Shown here: one piece after another, positions 42,491 to 50,468 of the stretch
How positions within the stretch are numbered: position 1 is the first letter of the stretch
How the letters are laid out: each line of letters starts with the position of its first letter
Source: a bacterium BMS3Abin06
GTDB lineage: Bacteria; Nitrospirota; Thermodesulfovibrionia; UBA6902
Length of the DNA: 57,129 nucleotides
Direction: 5' to 3'
Assembly (NCBI GenBank): GCA_002897895.1
Contig: BDSY01000065.1
Location: 1-57,129, forward strand
Translations under genes and position numbers: made by a program
The notes under the pieces: model-generated
The model's input: only the letters and a program-made list of their open reading frames with translations
Database searches by the model: none
Told to the model about the DNA's origin: nothing

Positions 42491-45316
42491 ATGAGCTTTT
42501 CATACCCTTTTGCTGATGACATTAACTTATACGTTCAAGGACGCGTGTTACCTGAGGACGCTGAACGTCAAAAGAGAACTGCCAAAGAGATACTTCGTAG
42601 ACTTAAAAACCAGCCAGGGATTATTCTGGCAGACGAAGTAGGAATGGGAAAAACATTTGTTGCCCTGGCAGTAGCTGTATCAGTGGTGATTGAAGACAAT
42701 TTCAGAAACCCTGTGATTGTTATGGTGCCGCCATCATTACGCGAAAAATGGCCAAGAGACTTCCAGTTATTTAAAGAGAAATGTCTTCCTCAAAAAATAG
42801 CAGAAAAGATTCGCTCTGCTGCTGCTGAAAGAGCAATTGAATTTCTCAAACTGCTTGATGATCCACCCGATAGGAGAAATAATCTTATATTTCTTACACA
42901 TGGAGCTCTCAGCAGGGGATTGACAGATCAGTGGGTAAAGTGGGCTCTTATTAATCGTGCTTTATATAACAGGAAAAATACAAGCAACTTGCGTAGAGCA
43001 TTATGTCGAGTCGCAGGACGGCTTATATCTATGGCCTGGGTTGACAGACGATGCCCGGAAGTGTGGTCAGCACTGCTTCAGCATGAATTTGATAGCTGGC
43101 TTAATATCTTGCAAAAGCATGGAATTGAAGAAGATGATGACCCGGTTCCCGAGGCTGTAAGCAGTGTCTTGTGGGACCTTGAAACGCAGGAACTCGATAA
43201 TTTGTTTTATGCATTAAATGATATTCCATATCGCAAAACAAAAAACTTTGACTCCAAGTTAAGAGAGGCTCGCAAGGCAATAAGTGAAGAGATAAGACAA
43301 GTATGGAAAAAATGTATAAGAAAGATTAAATTACGACTCCCCCTTTTAATCCTTGATGAAGCACATCATCTTAAGAATGAACAGACCCGACTCTCTTCTC
43401 TCTTTTATTCTCCTGATGCTGAAGCTGATGCAGATGAACTGCAGCGCGGCCCATTAGCAGGTGTATTTGAACGTATGCTATTTCTGACGGCAACTCCATT
43501 TCAATTAGGACACTATGAACTATGTTCCGTATTAGAGCGATTCAGGGGAATTACCTGGAGAAAGAATTCAGCGCCTCCTTGCGGAAAAGAGGGGTTTATA
43601 CAGCAGATAAACGAGCTAAGAGATAAACTGGATGCAGCACAAATAGCAGCACTACGCCTGGATAATACATGGGGAAACTTAAGATATCAGGATCTTATTA
43701 TTGAGGGAAATCAATATCAAGATGTCGACACGTGGTGGCAAAATGTTAAAGGTGCAGATTCCATAACTGAAACAACAAGGCTAATCCTAAAGCGATTTAA
43801 TCAGACACACGAAAACATGAAACAGGCTGAAGAAGCCTTAAAACCCTGGGTAATTCGGCATCTAAAGGCAAAGAAACTCCCGAAACCAAACAATACTGTA
43901 GATAGACGGACAAGAATTTTGGGGAGCGCAATAACAGGAAAGGGTAGCAAGGAAGATGGCGATCGAGGACTTGGGATAGATGACACGGCGTTGTTGCCTT
44001 TTTTGCTGGCCGCAAGGGCAGCTGTTTATATGCCTGAATCGAGACCAGTATTTGCTGAAGGACTTGCTTCAAGTTATGAAGCATTTCTTCATACGAGAAA
44101 GTTACATACTGAAAAGACCGGGAATACAGCTATCAGTAACACAGATATTGATGACGATATGATTGAGTCACATGGAGAGATTGATGACAGGGGGACCTGG
44201 TATCTGAGTAAACTTGAGGCGCTACTTCCAAAAGAAAACAAGAGAGGGCAGTCTTCTCATCCCAAGATTGGTGTGACCGTAAAAAGGGCTGTTGATCTAT
44301 GGCTCGAAGGTGAAAAAGTATTGATATTTTGTCACTACATAGCAACAGGCCGTGCATTAAGACAACATGTATCTGAAGCTATTCAAAATACTATTACTCA
44401 ACTCGGAGCCAAAAAGATCGGATGTTTGAAGAAAGATGCATTATCAGAACTTGATAAAATAGGGAATAGATTTTTTGATATTGATTCGCCTTTAAGAAAA
44501 GCGTGTGATAGTGAGATTATAAATATTCTACAGAAATACCCTGAAATCTCTGAACACTCTGAAAGAATTATTGATGTGGTCAGGAGGTTTCTGAGGACTC
44601 CATCTTTCTTGGTAAGATATTTCCCTTTAAAGAATCTGGATCCGCAACGAGATGTAGCACGAGCGTTCAGGAATTCTGATAGCTCAGGTTTATCCTTACA
44701 CAGCATTTTAGAGGATTTTTTTAAATTTCTTATTGAACGCTGTGGTGAAAGCGAAAGAATCAACTATCTGGATGCAATTGATAACATACAGACAGGTTCA
44801 ATTATGGGAGCTGATATACATAAGACATATAGTGAAGATGAAATACAGGGTGACCGCAGTGAGAGATTTGTACCGAATGTAAGACTTGTGAATGGACAGA
44901 CAAAACAGGAGACCAGAAGAAAATTAATGCTTACTTTTAATACCCCCTTTTATCCTGAGATTTTGATAGCATCGAGTGTCATGGCTGAAGGAGTTGACCT
45001 TCATCTGAGCTGTCGTTATGTAATACATCATGATCTCTGCTGGAATCCTAGCACGCTGGAGCAAAGAACCGGACGGATAGATAGAATAGGTGCAAAGGTC
45101 GAAAGATGTGGAAAACCGCTTTTCGTATATATCCCTTATGTTGCTGAGACTCAAGATGAAAAGATGTTTCGAGTAGTGATGGATCGTGAACGTTGGTTCA
45201 AGGTAGTCATGGGCGAGCAATACAAAACCGATGTACGTACAACGGATAAACTTGCTGAACGAATACCTTTACCCCAAGCAGCGGCAGATTTCTTAGCTTT
45301 TAGATTGGATGTCTGA
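42491..45316 (+). CDS. SNF2-type SF2 helicase / ATPase
   Basis: A 941-residue SF2 ATPase of SNF2 style. Motif I ADEVGMGKTF (GMGKT at 51-55), motif Ia VMVPPSLREKWPRDF, motif II LLILDEAHHLKN, motif III LFLTATPFQL, and in the C-terminal lobe VLIFCHYIATGRALRQH, ASSVMAEGVDLH (motif V) and LEQRTGRIDRIG (motif VI). SNF2-type enzymes translocate on double-stranded DNA. The split between the lobes is long (about residues 355-600). It starts directly after the PLD gene, so all three genes form one operon. In defence systems such ATPases typically scan DNA and license a nuclease. Confidence 0.88.
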   Translation: MSFSYPFADDINLYVQGRVLPEDAERQKRTAKEILRRLKNQPGIILADEVGMGKTFVALAVAVSVVIEDNFRNPVIVMVPPSLREKWPRDFQLFKEKCLPQKIAEKIRSAAAERAIEFLKLLDDPPDRRNNLIFLTHGALSRGLTDQWVKWALINRALYNRKNTSNLRRALCRVAGRLISMAWVDRRCPEVWSALLQHEFDSWLNILQKHGIEEDDDPVPEAVSSVLWDLETQELDNLFYALNDIPYRKTKNFDSKLREARKAISEEIRQVWKKCIRKIKLRLPLLILDEAHHLKNEQTRLSSLFYSPDAEADADELQRGPLAGVFERMLFLTATPFQLGHYELCSVLERFRGITWRKNSAPPCGKEGFIQQINELRDKLDAAQIAALRLDNTWGNLRYQDLIIEGNQYQDVDTWWQNVKGADSITETTRLILKRFNQTHENMKQAEEALKPWVIRHLKAKKLPKPNNTVDRRTRILGSAITGKGSKEDGDRGLGIDDTALLPFLLAARAAVYMPESRPVFAEGLASSYEAFLHTRKLHTEKTGNTAISNTDIDDDMIESHGEIDDRGTWYLSKLEALLPKENKRGQSSHPKIGVTVKRAVDLWLEGEKVLIFCHYIATGRALRQHVSEAIQNTITQLGAKKIGCLKKDALSELDKIGNRFFDIDSPLRKACDSEIINILQKYPEISEHSERIIDVVRRFLRTPSFLVRYFPLKNLDPQRDVARAFRNSDSSGLSLHSILEDFFKFLIERCGESERINYLDAIDNIQTGSIMGADIHKTYSEDEIQGDRSERFVPNVRLVNGQTKQETRRKLMLTFNTPFYPEILIASSVMAEGVDLHLSCRYVIHHDLCWNPSTLEQRTGRIDRIGAKVERCGKPLFVYIPYVAETQDEKMFRVVMDRERWFKVVMGEQYKTDVRTTDKLAERIPLPQAAADFLAFRLDV

Positions 45317-45829
45317 AGTAGGGAAAGATAGGGTCTTCAAACTTCACTTATACCCTCCCCTCTCACACTCTTTTATTTCCCATTATTTTAAGGGGAAGCG
45401 GGCACATAAAGGGCGGAGCGGAATCCCGAAACATCGGGATGAAGCCGATTGACTGTGACTGCTTGGGTCGGGTGGGGGCTAAATATTCATCAAATAGCAC
45501 GAAGCCGAGCGTCAGAGAGGACAAAAGTCTTCCCGATGGAGTCGGGATGTCTTTAGGTGCTATGTCCTTTACGCCAGACAAGGCGTAATGGTAATGAATA
45601 TTTATAAGGTGGTGGTCAGCTTTTATGCCTTAAAAGGGGGGAAGAAGGCTCAGGGCGTCCCGTAGAACGGGATTTCCGCTTCGCTACAACAGGCTTTGAA
45701 CATGTAAGTCCAGTATTGCTTAGAAATTTACGGGAGGCTCTGAGGCTTCTTTGGGCGGGGGGATAGAGCGGCTCATCCAGCCGACAGGCTGGGGCGGACG
45801 AAACCGAGCAAAAATACCTACCTTATTAA

Positions 45830-46017
45830 CGCCGCCGAAATATAAAAATAAAATAAATTTTGCGAGGGATTCGGACGCATGCACCGAACGTAGCCCTGAA
45901 CCACCCCGAACAATTCTATACGGGGCAGGTGTGGGACAGGGCGAAGAGAGGGGCGGAGCAGCTTCAAGGGTTCCGTTCAAAATGAGTTCGGACTTTATCC
46001 AATAAGTACCACCATTT
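45830..46017. repeat. repeat B, right copy (attR arm)
   Basis: 188 bp, inverted copy of 38541-38728. It ends with the attR core and carries the element's right end. Near-perfect identity between the copies suggests a recent duplication or that they are held by recombination. Confidence 0.9.
46009..46017. other. attR core
   Basis: CCACCATTT, preceded by the attP right arm (CCAATAAGTA) and followed by AATTATCTC, which I infer is the original DNA downstream of the tRNA. Confidence 0.82.
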
Positions 46018-46177
46018 AATTATCTCTTAATCTCTCTCTCATTTTAGAGTTGATGCAAATTACTATACAAGTTATAATGTAACAACGGGGTAAATATCAG
46101 TTTTTGTAAATTAAACCCGTTTAAGTGTTAAAATACTTGCTGCATCCACTACTCCTTACAAGAAGGAGGCATAATTA

Positions 46178-47764
46178 ATGTCAAAAGAAAAGATTTCGAT
46201 TTTAGTAGCGGACAATAGCCAGCCGGATATCGAGATTATCAAATCAACTTTAGGCAATTATGATGATATGAAGTATTCTATTGATACTGCCAGTTCCAGC
46301 AAGGATGCACTGGACAAGGCTGCTGACAATAAATTTGATCTCCTGCTGGTGAATCAGAATATTCAGGGCTCGCAGGGGATTAAAATGCTTCAGGAGATCA
46401 TTAAAAGAAAATTAGGTATGCCGGTGATCATGATCGTTGCTGAAGGCGAAGAAAAACTGGGCGTTAAGGCCATGGATAAAGGGGCTTATGATTACCTGAC
46501 AAAAGAAGAAGTGAAAACCGTTGCATTAAACCGTGCCATACGGAGAGCAATGCAAAGGAAAAAACTGGAGAGGGACATAAGAGAATCCGTTAAAAAACTG
46601 GAAAAGCTGGCAATCAGGGACGGGCTTACAGGACTGTACAACCACCGCCACTTCCGGGAAGTTTTGAAAAATGAATATAAAAAGGCAAAAAGGCATTTGC
46701 AGCCTCTTTCCTGCATAATGATCGATCTCGACTATTTCAAGGCGGTAAATGACAATTACGGCCATCAATTCGGTGACTTTGTACTTGCCCGGTCAGCCCG
46801 CATATTGAAAAGACTGGTCAGAGATACGGACTTTGTTGCCAGGTACGGGGGTGAAGAATTTTTCATCATACTGCCGAATACGGAGTTGCAGGGCGCCTTT
46901 ATCCTGGGAGAGAGAATTCGCAATGTGTTTGCAAACAGCAATTTCAGTAAGGACAATGTCTCTGACAGAATTACTGTCAGCGCAGGAATATCATCGACTT
47001 CGGACGATAATGTTGTGAGTGATGAGGACCTGATTACAAATGTGGATAAGGCCCTGTATTGTGCCAAATGGAGAGGAAGAAACAATGTCTGCTGTTTTGA
47101 AGAGGTAGAATCCGGGGAGACAATCAGTCTTAAGGAAGAAGTGAAAAAGATAGAAGATTTTCATTCCAGACTTGAAAGGATTAATGAAAATATAAAAGAG
47201 ACCTGCATTGAATCCGCTCTTGACATATTACGCGAGATTGAAAGCGGATGGGACTATATCAATGAGCATTCCGTCAGAGTCAGCCGTTATGCAGAGAAAT
47301 TGACCAGAAAATTGCTGTTATCTGAGGAGGAGGTTAATGTTGTAAAACGCGCTGCCCTGCTTCATGATATAGGTATGGTAGGAATTAATTCGGGCATCTT
47401 AAAGAAGAAGGGTAAATTAACCGACAAGGAATATGTCCTGATAAAAAGACATTCCAGTATAGGAGTGAAAATAATTGAAAGGACAAGATTGTTTCAGAAA
47501 GAGCTTCCGATAATTCTCCACCATCATGAAAGATTCGACGGTAATGGCTATCCCCATAAATTAAGAGGGGATGTTATTCCTTACGGGGCCCGGATACTTG
47601 CAATTGCCGAAGCTTATGATGTAATGATGTCAAATACAATTTACAAAAAAGCCGGTTCATCAGAAGATGCCATTGCAGAGATTAAGGTAGGCGCCGGCAA
47701 CCAGTTTGATCCTGACATGGTTAATGCCTTTGTCAAAGTTATCAATAATGGTGCAAAAGCTTGA
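46178..47764 (+). CDS. pseudo-receiver / GGDEF / HD-GYP hybrid regulator
   Basis: A 528-residue cyclic-di-GMP enzyme. Residues 6-120 are a receiver-like domain, with Asn59 in place of the phospho-acceptor Asp (LLLVNQN), and without the usual Thr; it is probably not phosphorylated in the normal way. Residues about 140-310 are a GGDEF domain with intact GGEEF and an I-site RxxD (RDTD) five residues upstream. A linker follows. Residues about 360-520 are HD-GYP with LLHDIGMVG and HHHERFDGNGYP. The protein can therefore both make and break down c-di-GMP. It has a strong AGAAGGAGG site and is monocistronic. Confidence 0.9.
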   Translation: MSKEKISILVADNSQPDIEIIKSTLGNYDDMKYSIDTASSSKDALDKAADNKFDLLLVNQNIQGSQGIKMLQEIIKRKLGMPVIMIVAEGEEKLGVKAMDKGAYDYLTKEEVKTVALNRAIRRAMQRKKLERDIRESVKKLEKLAIRDGLTGLYNHRHFREVLKNEYKKAKRHLQPLSCIMIDLDYFKAVNDNYGHQFGDFVLARSARILKRLVRDTDFVARYGGEEFFIILPNTELQGAFILGERIRNVFANSNFSKDNVSDRITVSAGISSTSDDNVVSDEDLITNVDKALYCAKWRGRNNVCCFEEVESGETISLKEEVKKIEDFHSRLERINENIKETCIESALDILREIESGWDYINEHSVRVSRYAEKLTRKLLLSEEEVNVVKRAALLHDIGMVGINSGILKKKGKLTDKEYVLIKRHSSIGVKIIERTRLFQKELPIILHHHERFDGNGYPHKLRGDVIPYGARILAIAEAYDVMMSNTIYKKAGSSEDAIAEIKVGAGNQFDPDMVNAFVKVINNGAKA

Positions 47765-47847
47765 AAAATCCCTGCAACCTGCCTGCTGCCAGACATTAAT
47801 TTCACTTTTTGAAGATATGAAGTTGCGGACATGGGTCACCGGTCATT

Positions 47848-48807
47848 TTATTTGAGCCTGCTAAACCTTCTGAATCCCGAGCAGGCGACTATATTCAGTT
47901 TGCCTTTTTTCTGCAATTCATCAAGCATCAAATTTACTCCGAGATTATCGCTTGAGATATGACCGGCAATTACGACATTCATATGGCGCTTTTCAGCCTC
48001 TTTCCTGTGTTCTTCACTGAGATGCATTCCTACAATCGTGTTTACCCCTGAGTTAACAAGACTCTCGAAGATTTCTTTGGCGCCTTCAGTGCCCCCGGTC
48101 ATGTCTACAAAAATCTTTCCCGCACTTCTTTCTTTAGAGCCTAACAGGATTTTCGGCCCTGCATTGTTTTTTGCAGCCTCGCGGTACTCAGGGATTTCAT
48201 TTAATATTTTAAGAACATCATCGAGAGAGTCCGGCGCTTTCCTGTCAAATGCCTTTTGTAAATATCCTGCAACCATATTATCCGCAGGCGTATGCATGCA
48301 CATAAAAGGCATATCAAGCAGCCTTGCCGCGTCCGCTGCCCTTGTATGGTTTACCGGTGAAAGCCTCCTCTCGACTTCTTTGATTCTGCCTTCAAGAAGT
48401 CCTTCCGCAATATTTATAGGGACACCGAATTTATTTAGTATGTCCGCCTGCATATGCATGACTTCATAAAAATTGGCAAAGGCCTTTCCCTCCGGATGGT
48501 GGGCAATTACAAGATCAATTTTCTCTCCCCGAGATGAAAGCCTGTCGGCAAGGAGAAGCTCGCCCGCTTCCATATCGATTCCAATGAGGGCTGTCCTGAT
48601 CTCTTCCTCTCCTGTTCCATGGAGTATCCTTGTATCGGCATAAGGATTCGAAAGAATCTCTATGTCAAAAAACTCTTTCTCATCCTTTTTCATTTCCCTG
48701 TATTTCTTTTTTGTTTTATCAAGGGATCTTAGAACCGTTTTCCTGTCGCGGGGGTCTGCTTCGATTCCTTTTGCAATAACAGTTTCATAAATCTTCTTTA
48801 ATTTCAA
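47848..48807 (-). CDS. NIF3-family protein
   Basis: A 319-residue protein of the Nif3/NGG1-interacting-factor family (toroidal hexamers binding two divalent metal ions). Metal-binding segments are VIAHHPEGKAF (HH pair) and CMHTPADN, then MHLSEEHRKEA and VIAGHISSDNLGVNLMLDE near the C-terminus. Function is unsettled; roles in folate chemistry or metal-dependent hydrolysis have been proposed for homologues. It starts next to the yqeY gene (stop at 48808), so it is in one operon with yqeY and rpsU. Confidence 0.83.
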   Translation of the reverse strand: MKLKKIYETVIAKGIEADPRDRKTVLRSLDKTKKKYREMKKDEKEFFDIEILSNPYADTRILHGTGEEEIRTALIGIDMEAGELLLADRLSSRGEKIDLVIAHHPEGKAFANFYEVMHMQADILNKFGVPINIAEGLLEGRIKEVERRLSPVNHTRAADAARLLDMPFMCMHTPADNMVAGYLQKAFDRKAPDSLDDVLKILNEIPEYREAAKNNAGPKILLGSKERSAGKIFVDMTGGTEGAKEIFESLVNSGVNTIVGMHLSEEHRKEAEKRHMNVVIAGHISSDNLGVNLMLDELQKKGKLNIVACSGFRRFSRLK

Positions 48808-49254
48808 TTATGCCTCCAGCATCTCTCTGACAATAGCATTAACAAGCCTGCCGTCAGCCTGTCCTTTTACCTTTGCCATAACGGATTTCATTACCTTGCC
48901 CATATCTCCCGGTCCTGACGCTCCTGCTTCTTCAATAAGATCCTTAATGATTTTTCTCAACTCGTTTTCACCGAGCTGCTCAGGGAGGTAACCTTGAACT
49001 ATTGATAATTCCTCTTTTTCTTTTTCAACAAGTTCTGTCCTGCCTGCTTTTGAAAATTGCTCGATTGACTCCCTTGAACGCTTTACATACGATCTTAGAA
49101 TCGCATAGACGTCTTCGTCCGTCAGCGAGGCCCTTTTTTCAATCTCCTGATTCTTCATCGCTGACTTTATCAGTCTCAACACAGATAATTTACTTTTTTT
49201 CCCTGTCTTAAGGGCCTCTTTAAAATCATCTGCAATTTTTCCGGAGATGGACAT
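48808..49254 (-). CDS. yqeY: GatB/YqeY domain protein
   Basis: A 148-residue helical protein of the YqeY family, homologous to the C-terminal tRNA-binding domain of GatB. It has SVLRLIKSAMKNQEIEKRASLTDEDVYAIL, then ESIEQFSKAGRTELVEKEKEELSIVQGYLPEQL and the end motif GKVMKSVMAKVKGQADGRLVNAIVRE. Its function is not firmly known. It lies between rpsU (3 bases upstream) and the Nif3 gene, the common rpsU-yqeY arrangement. Confidence 0.92.
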   Translation of the reverse strand: MSISGKIADDFKEALKTGKKSKLSVLRLIKSAMKNQEIEKRASLTDEDVYAILRSYVKRSRESIEQFSKAGRTELVEKEKEELSIVQGYLPEQLGENELRKIIKDLIEEAGASGPGDMGKVMKSVMAKVKGQADGRLVNAIVREMLEA

Positions 49255-49256
49255 CG

Positions 49257-49454
49257 TTACCTCGATGACGTTCTAAATTTTTTAGCGGCTTTTTTTCTGG
49301 CAGCAATTGACTTCTTTTTTTTCTTTACGCTTGGTTTATCGTAATGCTCCCTCTTCCTTACCTCGGATAAAATTCCTTCCCTCTCACACTGCTTTTTGAA
49401 TTTACGGAGAGCATTTTCAAAAGACTCATTCTCCCTGACCTTCACAAAAGGCAT
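49257..49454 (-). CDS. rpsU: ribosomal protein bS21
   Basis: A 65-residue bS21, small-subunit ribosomal protein near the mRNA exit and anti-Shine-Dalgarno end of 16S r[42 protein letters not shown] is the classic pattern, followed by a Lys/Arg-rich tail. First gene of the rpsU-yqeY-nif3 operon. Length is standard. Confidence 0.95.
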   Translation of the reverse strand: MPFVKVRENESFENALRKFKKQCEREGILSEVRKREHYDKPSVKKKKKSIAARKKAAKKFRTSSR

Positions 49455-49580
49455 CCAGCCTCACCTCCCTCGACACAACGTTCTGAATAATATACCTTTT
49501 AGTAAATTATTAAAGCAAGAGCCATAATCAAAATCAGCTTATGATACTATGATTGCAAATAGAGAATAACGGAGGGTAAA

Positions 49581-49931
49581 TTATTTTATTATCCTGTTTT
49601 TTTCATCAAGCCTGATGATTTCAGGAGAAAAATCTTTAATCTCGTCTTCATTATAATAACCGTATGAAAAGATTATGACTATATCCCCCTTTGTGCCTTT
49701 TCTTGCCGTGGGTCCGTTGAGACAGATAACCCCTGAACCCCTTTTACCCGGAATTACGTATGTCTCGAACCTTTCTCCATTATTCAGGTTACTGATCATT
49801 ACCTGCTCGTACGGCTTTATCCCTGTGGCGTCAAGCAACCCCTCGTCCACTGTTAAACTTCCTTCATAAGCAATATCGGATTCGGTAACCGTCGCCTGAT
49901 GTATTTTGGCCCTCAGCATGCATCTGAGCAT
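49581..49931 (-). CDS. panD: aspartate 1-decarboxylase precursor
   Basis: A 116-residue pyruvoyl enzyme that makes beta-alanine for pantothenate and CoA. It shows MLRCMLRAKIHQATVTESDI, then YEGSLTVD with the self-cleavage site Gly24-Ser25, which gives the pyruvoyl group, and VICLNGPTARKGTKGDIVIIFSY. Length fits (116-130). It stands alone between the rpsU operon and the gatC gene, with a REP-like element upstream. Confidence 0.95.
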   Translation of the reverse strand: MLRCMLRAKIHQATVTESDIAYEGSLTVDEGLLDATGIKPYEQVMISNLNNGERFETYVIPGKRGSGVICLNGPTARKGTKGDIVIIFSYGYYNEDEIKDFSPEIIRLDEKNRIIK

Positions 49932-49980
49932 AATAAACTCCTTAATTAGTGTTTGTGTATAAACTGCTGTTTTTTATTTT

Positions 49981-50062
49981 CGTCATACCCGAAGTCTGTA
50001 ATCGGGTATCCAGAACTCACTGAAAAGACTGGATTCCCGCTCAACAGAATGCGGGAATGACG
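49981..50062. repeat. REP/BIME-like palindromic element
   Basis: Two perfect 8-bp hairpins, ATACCCGA/TCGGGTAT and ATTCCCGC/GCGGGAAT, bounded by an outer inverted pair CGTCAT/ATGACG. This is the CGTCATxCCCG type of palindrome that occurs in many copies in some genomes. It lies in the panD-gatC gap. Confidence 0.8.
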
Positions 50063-50195
50063 GCTCCAATTGTACAGACTCTAATTATAATCTTAATATT
50101 TCTAAATTTACCGTTAACATCACCATAACAAAATATCAATACCGGATTCAAGCATTCAGAGAACCGGGGTATTCGTTAATCGAAATTCTTTTTAT

Positions 50196-50468
50196 TTACT
50201 CTATTATTTTCGGAACTCTGTAATATTTCCCGTCCTTCCGGGGAGCATTTTGCAGGGCCTTTTCGCGGGGCAGGGAAGGCCTTGATTTATCCTTCCTGAA
50301 AACATTTTTCACTGGAAAGACATGCGCCGTAGGCTCTATCTCTTTTGTATCCAGCTCGTTCAGTTTATCTATATAATCAATTACACCGCCTACCTGTCCG
50401 GAAAAAAGATTTTTTTCTTTCTCTGAAAGTTTAAGTCTTGCAAGCAGAGCTACATGCTCAATTTCCAT
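50196..50468 (-). CDS. gatC: Asp-tRNA(Asn)/Glu-tRNA(Gln) amidotransferase subunit C
   Basis: A 90-residue GatC, which stabilises GatA-GatB in forming Gln-tRNA(Gln) or Asn-tRNA(Asn). Features are EIEHVALLARLKLSEKEKNLFSGQVGGVIDYIDKLNELD and VKNVFRKDKSRPSLPREKALQNAPRKDGKYYRVPKIIE. The ATG shares its first base with the last base of the uvrD/pcrA stop (TGATG). GatA and GatB are not next to it: the next gene downstream on this strand is panD. Confidence 0.92.
   Translation of the reverse strand: MEIEHVALLARLKLSEKEKNLFSGQVGGVIDYIDKLNELDTKEIEPTAHVFPVKNVFRKDKSRPSLPREKALQNAPRKDGKYYRVPKIIE

Larger units (their letters stand above)
45317..46177. other. right end of the element and leader of the GGDEF/HD-GYP gene
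   Basis: 45317-45829 is a GC-rich stretch with many short hairpins (ATCCCGAAACATCGGGAT near 45422; TCCCGATGGAGTCGGGA near 45533; CCCGTAGAACGGG near 45659; CAGCCGACAGGCTG near 45778) and no gene. 45830-46017 is repeat B. 46018-46177 is chromosomal leader, AT-rich, ending with AGAAGGAGG before the ATG at 46178. Confidence 0.6.

Noticed and set aside
39112-45316. Assignment to DISARM
   Set aside because: No methylase, no DUF1998 helicase pair (DrmA/DrmB) and a different first gene; only the PLD/SNF2 pairing is shared.
45720-45980. Frame of about 86 residues on the minus strand sharing a long match with the frame at 38572-38720
   Set aside because: The match is only the repeat B copy; both are translations of non-coding repeat arms.
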